Source of the DNA: Siderastrea siderea
Lineage: Eukaryota > Cnidaria > Anthozoa > Scleractinia > Rhizangiidae
Length of the DNA stretch: 64,000 bases
NCBI GenBank assembly: GCA_964030785.1
Contig: OZ034972.1
Location: 18,885,683 to 18,949,682 of the forward strand
Direction: 5' to 3'
Shown: positions 10,594-22,376 of the stretch, piece after piece
How positions within the stretch are numbered: the first letter of the stretch is position 1
Layout of the letters: every line of letters starts with the position of its first letter
The notes under the pieces: model-generated
Told to the model about the DNA's origin: nothing
Databases searched by the model: none
Seen by the model: the letters and a program-made list of their open reading frames with translations, nothing else
Position numbers and translations under genes: made by a program

Positions 10594-10743
10594 CTGAGCA
10601 TCTAACGCCATCACCAGAATATCCCGTATGACACGTGCAGTAGAATGATCCTTCGGTGTTCGTGCAGTTGGCGTCGTCATGGCAATTGTGGGCATAATTA
10701 CTGTGATGAGGAGCTAGGGTTTCGTCGTCACACTCGCTAATAT
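10594..10743 (-). CDS. cbEGF exon U5-m2
   Basis: Encodes [19 protein letters not shown], then NTEGSFYC and GVRCSG. The Lys-to-Glu change in the NTKG core occurs only here in the amplified array. Donor GTAATA, acceptor AAAG. Confidence 0.92.
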
Positions 10744-10990
10744 CTTTAAGAGAAACAATAAGAATTTCAAAAATGAAGTCAACAAAGTTAACTACTACGT
10801 GAACACCCCAACCATTGTTCTAGATACCTCTACATTAACGTACAGCCTTACAAGCAGACACCCACTCAATACAGAATGAGCAGGTGTACTTGACTTCAAA
10901 ATAATGTGCAAGAAGTAATGTGTAATAATGTAAAAGAAGGGAAACTGTTTTTCACGGGTTATAGTGTTGTAAATTATGTTATTCACTAAC

Positions 10991-11113
10991 CAACACACGT
11001 GACTCCATCTCCAGAGTATCCCGTATGACACGTGCAGTAGAACGATCCTTTGGTGTTGGTACAGTTGGCATCAGCGTGACAGTTGTGTGTTCCAGATGTA
11101 CATTCATCAATAT
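10991..11113 (-). CDS. cbEGF exon U5-m1 (short type)
   Basis: Encodes [18 protein letters not shown] and [13 protein letters not shown]. The domain differs from U2-m1 (34196-34318) only in the penultimate residue. Donor GTTAGT, acceptor CAAG. Confidence 0.93.
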
Positions 11114-13007
11114 CTTGAACGGGAAATAAAAATGGTTGATTTTGGGAAACGTAGTTGAAGATTTTCGCCATCATTTTTTTTAACTGAAAAAACTAAGTGA
11201 AAGTCTGAAACAGTCTCGATGCAAGTTCAAGCATTCAATTAATGGTCAGGAAAAACACAAACTTAATTTTCGTTTTTTCTAGTTGACCACTCTTTGTAGA
11301 TATTTGAAATGATACAGTGTAATTGACAAAACAAAACTGCTACCTTCCTTTCATTTGCACAACTCAATGGGGGTGGCAAGCCTTGAATCGCGCCTCTACC
11401 CCACGTGTCTTTCTTAAGGTTTTGCTTGAACGAGTGTACCTTAAGGTTACTCCGGACCTTCGCGGGTGTCCACCCGTCTCCTCCGGGAAAAACTTCGTAT
11501 GCGCGTCACTTTAAAAGAAAGCACGGTAAACTATATATAGTTGGAAAGCTTAATAAATGTAGATTTAAAAAAATATGAATTGCCAGTTTTTTAAATTCCA
11601 CAAAAGAAAATTGCAAAAATGACCGCGAAAATGACCATGCGTTATTCCGGAAAACAAACGAATTAATAGGGTACCAAAATTCGGCAGATTTCTGTGAAAT
11701 TTGGCCTAAACGTTCCTTAGATGTTGTGAAAGAAAAGTGTGTCGGGGATTTTTGAAATTTATAATATTTCACCCGTGGCGATCTTCAATGCAATGCCCAT
11801 CGCGTATTCTTTGCTTCTCCAACTTGACAGATTAATTAAAAAATAACCAGTCAGGATATCGAAAAATGCTGACACACTTCTGATAATTGATCCTTTGGGA
11901 TTTACACTGTACAGTTATTTTGCCAATGTGCTTGGATTTGATACTCTATTAATTCAATTAAATGACACATGGTCATTTTTGCGGTTGGTTACGATTTTCT
12001 TTTGCGGAATTGAAGAAACCGGCAATTTATATTTTTTTCCGAAATGTACATTTATTAAGCTTTCCAACGATATATAATTTGCCGTGTTTTCCTTTAAAAT
12101 GGCGCGCATACGAATTTTTTCCCTGAGGACACCTGCGAAGGTCCGGAGTAACCTTATACGGGTTTCCTCCATTATATGACATGATCGTAGTTTCTCTGTA
12201 AATCTGTCTGCGTCGAGGTTGTTTTTGTATCAGATGCCCGTTTATTAAAAGAATTTTTTTGCAGTTAGGAGCCGCCAGTTGACATTGTGTCATATTGTGT
12301 CACAAAAGGCAGGATCGTTTTCTCTTTCTCTTCTGTAAGTTTTTGTTGAAGGCTTGTTGTCTATTTTACAGCGTATTGCAGAGAGGATTTTGCTTACTAA
12401 CATACGTGGATAACCTTTCCCTGTAAGGCAGATATTAAAATCTTCGATTCGTGTTCGAATAGTTGCCTCCGAAGAGTCTGTTCTGGAAGCCTCAAGGCCT
12501 TACCTTTGATGGAGCCTTTCATGACCCTTCTGAGTGGCACGATGAGAAACGTGTGCATTGAAATGTTTCAGCGAGCTTGAAATGCGTCCTAACATTAAGC
12601 ACCGACGAGTTTCTGAATCTCTTACCTTGGTGAGCAACAGTGTATGAGAAAGAGGCTTCATTTTCAGATATCTCAGCACTAAATTTAATAGATGGGTAGT
12701 GGCTTTTTACTTGTTCAGTGAACTTTGTTATATGGTCTAATCGGGCGACCCCAAGGGAGAAATATTATTTACGCAAGGTTTCCAAAAGAGTGGTACAATG
12801 GCGCATTTGATGAGCATTTGTTTCAACTTTCGTCATATTTGTGAAACCTACTGCTACTATTACAGTCTTTGTTAGTAACACCTTTGCTATCCTTAAATGT
12901 AGGTTTCAGTAACTGCTACAGAAAACTCCACTGAACAGAGTCCCTTATTCTGCCCTACCCATCTCTACCAAAGAAAATTTACACTTGGAAATAAATACAA
13001 TTTTTAC
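11114..13007 (-). other. Intron U4-m7 to U5-m1
   Basis: This 1.9-kb intron holds the foldback element at 11441-12156. I see nothing recognisable in 12160-13007. Confidence 0.6.
11441..12156. mobile_element. Foldback/MITE with about 200-bp inverted arms
   Basis: Arms at about 11441-11640 and 11965-12156 are inverted copies of each other, starting TTAAGGTTACTCCGGACCTT and ending GGTCCGGAGTAACCTTA. Shared landmarks include the complementary pairs GGAAAGCTTAATAAATGTA / TACATTTATTAAGCTTTCC and AAAATGACC / GGTCATTTT. The arms differ by many substitutions, so the insertion is old. No coding capacity is seen. Confidence 0.75.
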
Positions 13008-13157
13008 CGTTGCAATCTTTTCCATTTCCTGCATAACCCTCTTGGCAGCCACAATTATAGGATCCTTTAGTGTTTGTGCAGTTGGCATCAGGATCACAGA
13101 TGTGAGCCAGGTGCTGATACTCAGGGGACAGGCTCGATGGATTGCATTCGTTGATGT
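13008..13157 (-). CDS. cbEGF exon U4-m7
   Basis: Encodes [19 protein letters not shown] with ICDPDANC, SYNCGC and QEGYAGNGKDCNG. It is the most diverged m7 with U3-m7, with which it shares SYNC and QEGY. Donor GTAAAA. Confidence 0.92.
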
Positions 13158-13410
13158 CTGTAGGACAAAGATTAAGGTTATGAAATCTTTGCTCAAAACG
13201 CAAATAGAAATCAGATCTTCCAATTTGTTTATTTCGTCCCTTTATAAAATAATTCAAAATATATATTTTTTTCGTTTTCCTGTTCTTTCTCTTTTCTTTA
13301 TGACTTGCTTTGTTCGCTAAAAAAATTTGCTTGATCTGGTCTATCAATACAAGTGTGCGATTAATCCAGAACAGGCTGAAACTATTTCAAAAAATCACTG
13401 AACTAATTAC

Positions 13411-13560
13411 CGACACACGTGACCCCATCTCCAGAGTATCCAGTGTAACACGTGCAGTAGAACGATCCATTGGTGTTGGTGCAGTTGGCATCAGCGTGAC
13501 AGTTGTGAGCAAGGTGAATATATTCATCTGATATTTCGTTAGGGAAACACTCGTTCACAT
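13411..13560 (-). CDS. cbEGF exon U4-m6
   Basis: Encodes DVNECFPNEISDEYIHLAH with NTNGSFYCTCYTGYSGDG. The NEIS and TNG changes are local to this copy. Donor GTAATT. Confidence 0.93.
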
Positions 13561-13810
13561 CTGAGACAATACAAAAAGGCACAAAAACAAGATTTAGGAC
13601 AACAAATAATTTTTTGAGTCTAAAGTTGTTACTCGTCATGTTCATTGTGTCTCTTTTGTAGATGGTCGCCCTTGTCGGGTCACATTCGCATTTGTGCAAC
13701 TTTTCAACAATTTTGATGAAACATGATTTTACATCGCATCAAAGGTGGTGGATCTCTTGCTCAATTTTTGATTGTTGCTAGCATACGCCACACGAAACCA
13801 ACTCCCATAC

Positions 13811-13960
13811 CTAAGCATGTGACTCCGTCTCCAGAGTATCCCGTATGACAAGTGCAATAGAACGATCCTTTGGTGTTGGTACAGTTGGCATCAGCGTGAC
13901 AGTTGTGAGCAAGATGAAGATATTCATCTGATATCTGATCAGGAAGACACTCGTTCACAT
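13811..13960 (-). CDS. cbEGF exon U4-m5
   Basis: Encodes [19 protein letters not shown] and [13 protein letters not shown]. Donor GTATGG, acceptor TCAG. Confidence 0.93.
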
Positions 13961-14638
13961 CTGAACGTAAAAGAACAATATTAGCAAAAAGGAATTCTTT
14001 ATTTATTATGAACTAGGGAAGAAGAAAATAAAAGAAATACAACAGAAGCTCCCGCAAGCAACCTCCCAGAATGGCAAGGGAGGAGGTCGCTTACGAGAGG
14101 TCAAACCACAGGAAGTGCAAGTTTTGAGCTATTAATGTGTGGCCCAGCGTTTCGGAATCGTATTCTTGTCCAATCTATATTCAACTAATGATGTCGTTTT
14201 AGTGGCCACAAAAATGTTTTAAACTATCCACCTTTGCACAGCCAAATAATTTTTGCTTTATGAATTACCTAATAAAATAAAAAATCTTCCGTCACCAAAG
14301 CTGCTGTTGTAGTCACTGGTAGCGGCAAATAAACCCTGTAAGGCCTCGCATCATCCAATTTATGTCGATAGAGGATCGAATAGTGCTTCAAGAAACCAAG
14401 AAAAGTGGCCTACTTCAAATTGTCAGGGCAATCCTTGCAGAGCAGACAGGGTCGATGGACACCCTGAGATTCCTGGCAAGGTAACCCATTGATTGAGAAG
14501 CAGTGTGTCCTTTATACAATTATTGTAATGCTATTAAATACTTGTAATGTGATTAAAATACGTATTGAATAGGTTTCCAAAAAGCGGGCTAAGATAGATG
14601 GAGCATGCTATTTTTGAACGCATTGTTAATTTATTTAC

Positions 14639-14761
14639 CAACACACGTGACTCCATCTCCAGAGTATCCTGTATGACACGTGCAGTAGAATGATCCTTTG
14701 GTGTTGGTACAGTTGGCGTCAGTGTGACAGTTGTGTGTGTTTGTGCCACACTCCTCTATAT
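14639..14761 (-). CDS. cbEGF exon U4-m4 (short type)
   Basis: Encodes DIEECGTNTHNCHTDANC and [13 protein letters not shown]. The THNC segment and HTGY tail resemble m1, so this copy may be an m4/m1 mixture. Donor GTAAAT. Confidence 0.92.
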
Positions 14762-15384
14762 CTGAAAATATAATAGAAGGATCACGTTTTTCAAGCTCTT
14801 AAGTATAGAGTCGTTCCGCTTGCTACTGTTTCTTAGTTCTCCAACCGAGCTTCGCGGAGGACGAATTCGTTTGAAATGCACGTCCTCCCTCCTGTTCCTC
14901 TATACGTGGAGAAAAAAATATTTTTACGAAACTGGTAGTTTAAGATGCTCATGTATATAAGTCCATGCTGTAGTTGGCATTTTCTTTCTTTAAACAGAAA
15001 TCAAGCTACTTTATGTTTTGAATTTATTGAATTCGTTGTTCTTATTTTGGTGGGAGGTAAGCTGGCCATAATAGCAATGGCCAACTCAGCTGACGTCACC
15101 ATTTTAGCGAGAAAGGTGTTAAACCATTTGCTCGCTAAAATCTCAGGAATGCTTGTAGTTTTGTCGGCCAGGTCGTGAAAGCGTTGTTTGCTATATTCCA
15201 CAACACTATCGATTCATGATAACGTAGATTAACAGGTCAATAAGTTGATATCCTGGGATTGCATGGCGGTGGATGTAGCTTCTGGTTAGCTAGTCCCAAA
15301 GCTAACGATACGTACATTCAATTTACTTGCACAAGAGCTATTTACAAAAAGAGATCCCAAACCCTTAAAATAAGACGATTAATT

Positions 15385-15394
15385 GGATCAGGAG
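15385..15394 (-). promoter_or_regulatory. Conserved intronic GGATCAGGAG motif (U4)
   Basis: The decamer lies about 56 bases beyond the U4-m3 donor; the flanks (AATT on the left, TTCTCAC on the right) differ from those of other units. Confidence 0.45.
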
Positions 15395-15451
15395 TTCTCA
15401 CATCTTTAAGTTTATTTGAAAGCAGCGAACTTTACTTCCCTCTCTACGTAC

Positions 15452-15601
15452 CCACACAATCCACGCCATTACCAGAATAACCGTTTAAACACGTGCAGTA
15501 GAACGATCCTTTGGTGTTTGAACAGTTAGCATCAGCGTGACAGCTGTGTGCAAGATGAAGATAGTCATCAGATATCTGATCAGGTAGGCACTCGTTCACA
15601 T
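15452..15601 (-). CDS. cbEGF exon U4-m3
   Basis: Encodes [19 protein letters not shown] with SCHADANC and tail [12 protein letters not shown]. Its tail is identical to that of the next exon upstream (U4-m2). Donor GTACGT. Confidence 0.93.
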
Positions 15602-17710
15602 CTGGAGAGCATAATAACAAAAATTACCAAAAGGAATGGCAAAAGGAATGATTTACAGATACGAAAAAACTGCCATGAAGGCGAACAACCACAGTGATTA
15701 TCTTTTGACTTACAGGCGGTAGATTGATTTTGCATGGGAGACAAGCAAACGCTATTAAATCCTCGAAATTTGAATAAGTGAGGTATTTTTCAAAAATTAT
15801 TCAGCTTTTTACGATATGGCAAATCGATATGGTGACAGCTTAGGGAAGGTTTTGAAGCTTCTACAAGCAGAAGTTTGTCTGCAAAGTAATGTAAGTATAA
15901 GAGAACTAAGAAGAAGTTACGTACTGTAAATGATCGATAATACAGCAGACAAAAATACTGATTACAATCAACAGAATCCAAGAAACGCCGGCGCCTTCAC
16001 TTAACAAAATGTTTTCAGATTAGGTACATATATCAAAGTTTATTTTCCTCAAAAATTACCATTTTGTTAAGCGTGCGATTTAAACATGGCTTCACATTCC
16101 TCATTATTTCCTAGTTACCTGAAAAGCGTGCGATGTTAAGCGTGCGATTTAAACATGGCTTCACTTGCTATTATTTCCTAATTAACCGGCCGTCGCCATG
16201 ATCGCCGGTTTATAAAATGGGCACGGTTTTTCCTGAAAGCAAGTTGGCTTAACATACCAAGAAAGTGCTGTAAAGCTTGTGGTACGGGTACTCAAGAGCG
16301 GTACTGTCTTATATAAGAAGCATGCTCATATTAGTCTTCTGAATGTTACCTTCCTATGTTTTTGTCTTTAATTTACAGTATTTAAGATATGAACGGCGAA
16401 GGGTTGTTTAAGTTTGGGGTTTTTTTGTATTGCTCTTGTATAACGCATGCGCAATTGAGTAAAGGAGCTAATAGGATTGAATGCGAAATTGGCTGTGTTG
16501 TCTGATCTAGTTAGTGGTTATGGTGAAAATTTTTTGAGCGCAGGAGTTTTTTTTTTTATTGGGATTGACATTTTGAGGGGTGTAAAAATGTGGGAGTCAG
16601 AGGGATTTGTGAATGTCAGGAGCATGTCACGCTCCTGTGAATGTGATTTGCTTTGAAAGTTGCGTTTTGTATAGGAGCGGCGTAATATTGTGCTGCGTGA
16701 GAGGCGGTTTCCCTTGGTGTCTTATGGGGCGGGGGTGGTTTGCGAAGTGGATTGTAAGGTTTCTGATTGGCTAACTTGTATTTCGCAGCGGACAAAAAGG
16801 ACAGTTGCGTTTTGCCGGCGTGGGCTAGGAAGAGAAGGAATTGGTACTAGTATGGTGATGTAATATTAGTTGATTGCACCATCAGTACATGATAGTTCTT
16901 GTGAATGGAGAGAGATGAGTGTTTATTTGAGGCGAGAAGTTGATACGAAGGAATCGTCATTAATAAGGAGATTAATTAATAAGGCAGGTGTTACGAGTCT
17001 TTTTGCATTGAAAGAACGAAAATATCTGAATGTTATCGACGGATTTGTGTGGTTTGCGTGTGGTGTTCGCTAAAGGCTACGAGCAGTCTCACTTTCCGTT
17101 CAGAGATAGTGAACGAAAAGAAAAACAGGCGAGTGAGCGCGAAATCGATTGCGGCTCGACAGGCGCGTTAGCTTTCAAAGACGTGGGCGACTTTCGTCCC
17201 CGCTCGCTTGTTTACTTTTGCAAGCGGATTACCGGGTTAGCAAACCGGATTTAAACATCACATTATGAGATATGCCTTGACGTGCCCCATACTCTGACGA
17301 TCTGCTCGAGCTCGTGTTTATCAAGCGTTATATTTTGATTCTACTGCTATGTTCACTGTTTGCATTTAAGGTCTAGGCACAACAGTTAAATACTTCGTCG
17401 TCCCTGTGTGAGCATTCTCAGTTGTGGACGAATTCATATCGACACTCAACGTTTGAGTGAATTTGCGTTTTTCAGCACAAATAGAGCGATAAGAAAGATA
17501 AGCTGAGTCATCAGAGTTTAAACATTACATCATCCAGTACCGCTATAGTCAAAATACTGTGTCACACAATCACACTTTTCGTCACGCCGGTTCTTAAAAA
17601 AAGAGGATCGCGCTAACATTTGTGAAACCTCGGGGTGGGGAGGGTCAGAATGGCCGGTTAAAATGCCCAATGGGCTTTCCTGTTACCTGAAAAGTGAAAA
17701 TATTCCTTAC
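15602..17710 (-). other. Intron U4-m2 to U4-m3
   Basis: The 2.1-kb intron has a small tandem duplication of about 72 bases near 16065-16175 (TTAAGCGTGCGATTTAAACA twice) and one transposon-end-like sequence near 15921. I see no exon or RNA gene in it. Confidence 0.6.
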
Positions 17711-17860
17711 CAACACAATCTACGCCGTTTCCAGAATATCCATTCAAACACGTGCAGTAAAAGGATCCTTTGGTATTGGTGCAGTTTGCTTCAGAATGAC
17801 AGTTATGATAATAATGGCTGTGCTGCTGCGATAGGCTGTCCGCCTCACACTCAGTAATAT
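17711..17860 (-). CDS. cbEGF exon U4-m2 (hybrid)
   Basis: The first half, [19 protein letters not shown], is m2 type and closest to U1-m2; the tail [12 protein letters not shown] is m3 type and equals that of U4-m3 next to it. It also has CHSEANC. This looks like mid-exon gene conversion. Donor GTAAGG. Confidence 0.92.
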
Positions 17861-17994
17861 CTGCATTCAAAACGAGCAAAAATTGTTAAAAAATCATAAG
17901 AAATTTGCCTCTGAGAATTAGGTCCATAGAGTGCTAAAATTAAAATAAATTGATTACAATTAAATTGTGGAACAAAAGTCTGATCTATCTTTAC

Positions 17995-18117
17995 CTTGAC
18001 ACGTGACTCCATCTCCAGAGTATCCCGTATGACACGTGCAGTAGAACGATCCTTTGGTGTTGGTACAGTTGGCGTCAGCATGACAGTTGTGAGCTTCAGT
18101 CGTACACTCGTCAACAT
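17995..18117 (-). CDS. cbEGF exon U4-m1 (short type)
   Basis: Encodes [18 protein letters not shown] and [13 protein letters not shown]. It is 134 bases upstream of m2 in the window coordinates, one of the shortest introns of the array. Donor GTAAAG. Confidence 0.93.
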
Positions 18118-19328
18118 CTTTTTGAACCGAAGGGATGCAAAAAACAAAAGCACAACCATAAATACTTCAAGAAAATAATATGTTATTACAAGAAAAGATG
18201 TGTCATTAAAGATGTGTTTATTGTTCATCGTGGTGTAAGATAGGCAAGATGAACGTTTATTCGGTTGTCTCAAGATGGAATCGCTTTGAGTTGTTGATCG
18301 CGACGTTTCGACTGCAATACTGTTAGTCTTCATCAGGCGATGATATCTCAGCAAATAAACAACTTAAAAGTTGTTAGATTAAGGTTGCATTAAATTTCAA
18401 TATAATGAGCAGTGCTAGTCAGGAGGCTAGCCAGTTGGCTGTTTACGCAATACAAAGTGTAGCCTAAGAGTTGAACATGGGACTAACGTGTTACAAATCC
18501 ATCTACTGATCGAAGAAGAGGGCTTGGCCACTTAGCCACGCCACTTGTACCATAGGCATCGGGGTAAGATACCCTTGTGTATGCTTGCCCTCCTCGTGAA
18601 AAGAGATAGTGGATTGTTTTCTGAATCGCTGTAAGCAGTACAATATAAGGAAACGTTTAAAATTTGTTGTTAGGCGAGGCTATTTTGGGAGCCTCCCTAT
18701 AATGGAATATCGCTTTCACAGGTTTCAAGGCTTAGAGCCACCAAGTTTTTTTGGTTCTCGAGCTGTCAGGCTGCACTTGTCTCAAAAACAGCGTGGTTAA
18801 AAGGAAAAAAAGAGCTCTTTCCTTTATGTGGTTGTACAAAAACTGCGCACCGGAGCCATGTTAAGTGAATTCCTTCTCACTTGCTTATTAGCGGATCAAG
18901 AACGGAAATAGTTACCTTCGCTAATCGTTGGAGGGTCTCGGCATATATTTAGGATCAATTAAAAAAAAAACCTCTAAAAAGTTATCTTCTTCCAAAAAAT
19001 GCTACAACGAGTCACTTCGAAGTTTTATCTGACGAGGGCGCGAGTTTAAACCCTAGTGAAGTGCTTATTTTTTTCTTTCTTTCCTTTTTTTATGAAGCTC
19101 GGGAAAATACAAATTTAAGGTGAAGGGGTGTCCAACGATGAGTTTGCACAGTTTTAAGGTGGAAAACGTTCCCCGTTACAAAAATTGCTTGCGGTGGACT
19201 AGTATTTCATATGTCTCAATGTCGCAGTTACGGCATGCCTGCATTGGGCGGACCTATTTTATATCACATACCGCACCAACAAGATAATAGTATTATCATA
19301 CCGGGACATAATTATCATTGCAACGTAC
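18118..19328 (-). other. Intron U3-m7 to U4-m1
   Basis: This 1.2-kb intron has the hammerhead-like motif at 18296-18345 and nothing else I can name. Confidence 0.55.
18296..18345 (-). ncRNA. Hammerhead-ribozyme-like core (Penelope relic)
   Basis: On the minus strand CTGATGA (18330-18336) is followed by a segment that can pair (AGACT with AGTC) and then GAAAC (GAAA at 18306-18309). That is the invariant hammerhead order CUGANGA, stem II, GAAA. Penelope-like elements are known to carry such ribozymes. I could not confirm stems I and III or the cleavage site. Confidence 0.4.
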
Positions 19329-19478
19329 CGTAACACTCGTTTCCACTTCCCAAATAACCTTCTTGGCAGCTGCAGTTGTATGATCCTTTAGTGTTCGTGC
19401 AGTTGGCATCCTCATGACAATTGTGAGCCAGGTGTTGGTACTCGGATGATAATCCATCTGGGTCGCATTCGTTTATGT
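19329..19478 (-). CDS. cbEGF exon U3-m7
   Basis: Encodes [19 protein letters not shown] with [14 protein letters not shown] and [13 protein letters not shown]. The last codon boundary changes the usual tail to NECYG. Donor GTACGT. Confidence 0.92.
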
Positions 19479-19611
19479 CTGTAAATAGAAAACAAATAGA
19501 TCATGAATGGTGTTCGTTCTTTTTTGACTCCGGTGACTACACTCTTCAGTAATTGCACTGGGCCTGTCTATCAAATTGATTAAGAGCAAATAAACGAATC
19601 AGAGCATCTAC

Positions 19612-19761
19612 CGACACACGTGACTCCATCTCCAGAGTATCCTGTATGACACGTGCAGAAGAACGATCCTTTGGTGTTTGAACAGTTGCCGTCAGCGTGA
19701 CAGTTGTGTGCAAGATGAAGATATTCATCTGATATCTGATCAGGAGAACACTCATCCACAT
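19612..19761 (-). CDS. cbEGF exon U3-m6
   Basis: Encodes [19 protein letters not shown] with CHADGNC and SFFCTC. The FFC variant also occurs in U6-m1. Donor GTAGAT. Confidence 0.93.
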
Positions 19762-20299
19762 CTGAAAGTGAAAACGAAGGGTAAACAGCTCATAAGATGG
19801 AAACTGTATCTTGACTACTTCAATATCTAACACTAATATTATCCAGGAAATTCAAGATTGCTGACTGACAAACGTTTCATTAACAGTCTCTTGTCATGAG
19901 TTTTTTTATTATCACGGAACAAGAGTTCATTTCTGCCATGTTGTTATATTATGGAAGACACATCTTGTTACAGTGGAGGAGGTACAGTTGGTGACAGAAA
20001 TAGAAATAAATCCTATGACGTTTATGGGGGAATCAATTTCTGTTCAAAATATCCAGGATTAGGAGGGTGCATTTGTAAATGAGGATAACGCGGTAACCAT
20101 AAACGACCAAACGAAATCATTTTGTGTAAATGCTGGCTGGCTCTCCGTTACACAACACGGGCATTAATAATAATAATTAAAGCCTGCATCGTCAAATTCC
20201 AATTCTAGTGGATTGGTAGAGTCGTACGAATAAAAACTCGGGGTGAATCTACCCTGAAAATCCGCCGATACACGTAATAAACTCTTAATTGCAACCTAC

Positions 20300-20449
20300 C
20301 AACACACGTGACACCGTTCCCAGAGTATCCCGTATTACATGTGCAGTAGAACGATCCTTTGGTGTTAGTACAGTTGGCATCAGCGTGACAGTTGTGGGTA
20401 AGATGAGAATATTCATTTGATATCTGGTCAGGGAAACACTCGTCCACAT
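20300..20449 (-). CDS. cbEGF exon U3-m5
   Basis: Encodes [19 protein letters not shown] and CNTGYSGNGVTCVG. Donor GTAGGT, acceptor TTAG. Confidence 0.93.
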
Positions 20450-20519
20450 CTAAAAGTAGTAAAATAATTGCAAATAAAGAGAAAAACATTACCACCTTAA
20501 GCGCACATACAGAATGATT

Positions 20520-20595
20520 GGCCTGGTTCAATGGTAGGCTTCTAGCTCTCTGGTATTCGCAACTAAGCTCACAGATTGAAATCCCGTTCAGGCCA
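20520..20595 (+). tRNA. tRNA-like sequence, degraded (tRNA pseudogene or SINE head)
   Basis: Seventy-six bases begin GGCCTGG and end TCAGGCC plus A; these can form a seven-pair acceptor stem with one G-U. The D-arm region GGTTCAATGGTAGG resembles a glycine tRNA A box, and GATTGAAATCCCG resembles a B box. The T stem pairs at only three of five positions and the anticodon arm is poor, so a working tRNA is unlikely. Confidence 0.35.
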
Positions 20596-21105
20596 CATTT
20601 TTCAACTGATAAGTAGCGTCTTTTGTTGTTAGATTAATTATAGTGTGAAACTATTTTTATTGTGTTAATTTATTTGTTTTTTAGGTTTGAAATCTATTTT
20701 GATAGTGTTATTTGCGATCGGAGCTAATTGCGATCCAGCTCGGATGGCAATCATTAACGATTATCTTGTAAAAGAACAGGCAGCTGGTCCTTTTTGACTA
20801 CAATCGTTATAGCACAGTATAAAATTAGATGCATTATAGTCAGTAGTCAGTGGGAAAAGAACTGAGGCGGATTCAACGAAGAAGACAGTTCCGTCGAATA
20901 GAATGCTGGACCTCAGTCTAAGCTTCGCAGAGCGGGTGCCAGACACTTTCATCCAACGTTCAAATCCTGGCAACTCAATATTTCTGACAAACCTCCCTCG
21001 ATATATGTTCTTTTCATGGAGTATTCGTTACATAGATGCGGTTGTATTGTTTTTACATTGAGTTATATTTAAGCAAAACAATCAAATGAAAAAAAAAATA
21101 CATAC

Positions 21106-21228
21106 CGACACAAGTGACTCCATCTCCAGAGTATCCCGTATGACAAGTGCAGTAGAACGATCCTTTGGTGTTCGTGCAGTTGGCGTCAATGTGACAGTTG
21201 TCTATCTCTGTGGCACACTCTTCAATGT
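21106..21228 (-). CDS. cbEGF exon U3-m4 (short type)
   Basis: Encodes DIEECATEIDNCHIDANC and [13 protein letters not shown]. The EIDNC segment is shared with the hybrid exon U1-m3. Donor GTATGT. Confidence 0.93.
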
Positions 21229-21948
21229 CTATAATACAAGCATATCACTACTTGGGCTTCAAGCATTTTTGCCCCTAGCTTGACCCAAAATAAAAAAAAC
21301 ACGAAACCATCACATTATAAATCTCTAACGAGCCATTTCGTCAAGTGCTATACGTCTTGATAAATTGGCTCACATAAGTTGAAAAAATGATACATTTTAG
21401 GACGGATGGAAGATGGTTTGAATACCCCTGACTTCTAAGACACGTTTAGGAGATTTACTTGAAAGAAAACAGCAGCATTCAAAACAGAAACCGACTACGG
21501 AAAATCGATGTCCTTGACACTGATTTCGTACGAAAATCAAACTCAGAATAGTGAAAACAATGTAAAATTCAGTCTCTCAGAAAAAGAAAGAAGAAACTCC
21601 AGTAAATAATAAATCGAAAAGGAAGGATTATTGGCTAGGGTACGCACATGTACTGTCCAACTTTGGCTCGGTAAGAGTAAATTGAATGAAAGCTTTGCCA
21701 TTTTGTTTATTTTGTTTATGTTCACCGCAGTGAACCAGAACTGGCTGATTACTTAGCCCAACTGAGGGTGCAAAGAAAGGCAGGAAAATTAATAGCCCTA
21801 TCCCGAATAAAAAAAAACTGAAACAAGCCCAGCAAGATCTTTAACATCACTTGTGAATTTTATCTTGTCAAAATGCTTTTTACCTCGCCAATATTCAACT
21901 TTGCCTTCAATCGTTTTATTATTTACTGTAAATAGGCTCTAAAAGTAT

Positions 21949-21958
21949 GGATCAGGAG
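21949..21958 (-). promoter_or_regulatory. Conserved intronic GGATCAGGAG motif (U3)
   Basis: The decamer lies about 80 bases left of the foldback insertion in the m3-m4 intron, so before that insertion it was about 90 bases from the m3 donor. Confidence 0.45.
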
Positions 21959-22048
21959 GTACCTCGGTTTGCAGAATAACAGAAGAATTCCTTGTTTTTG
22001 ACACAAATACCTTTCGTGTTGAGTCCTCAGTATCAGTATCACCTACCT

Positions 22049-22064
22049 GGGTGTCAGTAAAACG

Positions 22065-22101
<37 letters not shown>

Positions 22102-22219
22102 CATTGTTCTTTTGTTTCGTTTTCGGTTTTATGTTTTGGTTAGGCCAAGACAACAGAAAACGAAACAAAAGAACAATGGACCCCGACCCCGACCCCGACC
22201 CCGCGTTTTACTGACACCC
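22049..22219. mobile_element. Mutator-like foldback MITE with 9-bp target duplication at a splice donor
   Basis: The 171-bp element has long inverted arms beginning GGGTGTCAGTAAAACGC, followed by GGGGTC units (six in the left arm, four in the right) and ATTGTTCTTTTGTTTCG. The nine bases CACCTACCT flank it on both sides (22040-22048 and 22220-22228). The paralogous exon U5-m3 has a single uninterrupted CACCTACCT at the same place. Long inverted arms with a nine-base duplication point to the Mutator group, though I see no transposase. Confidence 0.85.
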
Positions 22220-22226
22220 CACCTAC

Positions 22227-22376
22227 CTACACAATTCGCTCCATTACCAGAATAACCATTTAAACACGTGCAGTAAAATGATCCTTTGGTGTTTGAACAG
22301 TTGGCATCAGCGTGACAGTTGTGAGCAAGATGAAGATAATCATCAGATATTTGATCAGGGAAACACTCGTTTACAT
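22227..22376 (-). CDS. cbEGF exon U3-m3
   Basis: Encodes [19 protein letters not shown] with tail NGYSGNGANCVG. The donor GTAGGTG at 22226 downward is contributed by the right copy of the transposon's target duplication, so splicing should survive the insertion seven bases away. If the donor failed, reading on would enter a Gly-Arg repeat encoded by the element. Confidence 0.92.

Noticed and set aside
18480..18600. tRNA-like stretch (minus strand GGCGTGGCTAAGTGGCCAAG)
   Set aside because: The A-box similarity is suggestive, but no B box or closing acceptor stem could be paired.
22049..22226. Gly-Arg-rich extension of the U3-m3 EGF reading frame
   Set aside because: It is the GGGGTC repeat of a transposon read through a functional donor, not a domain.
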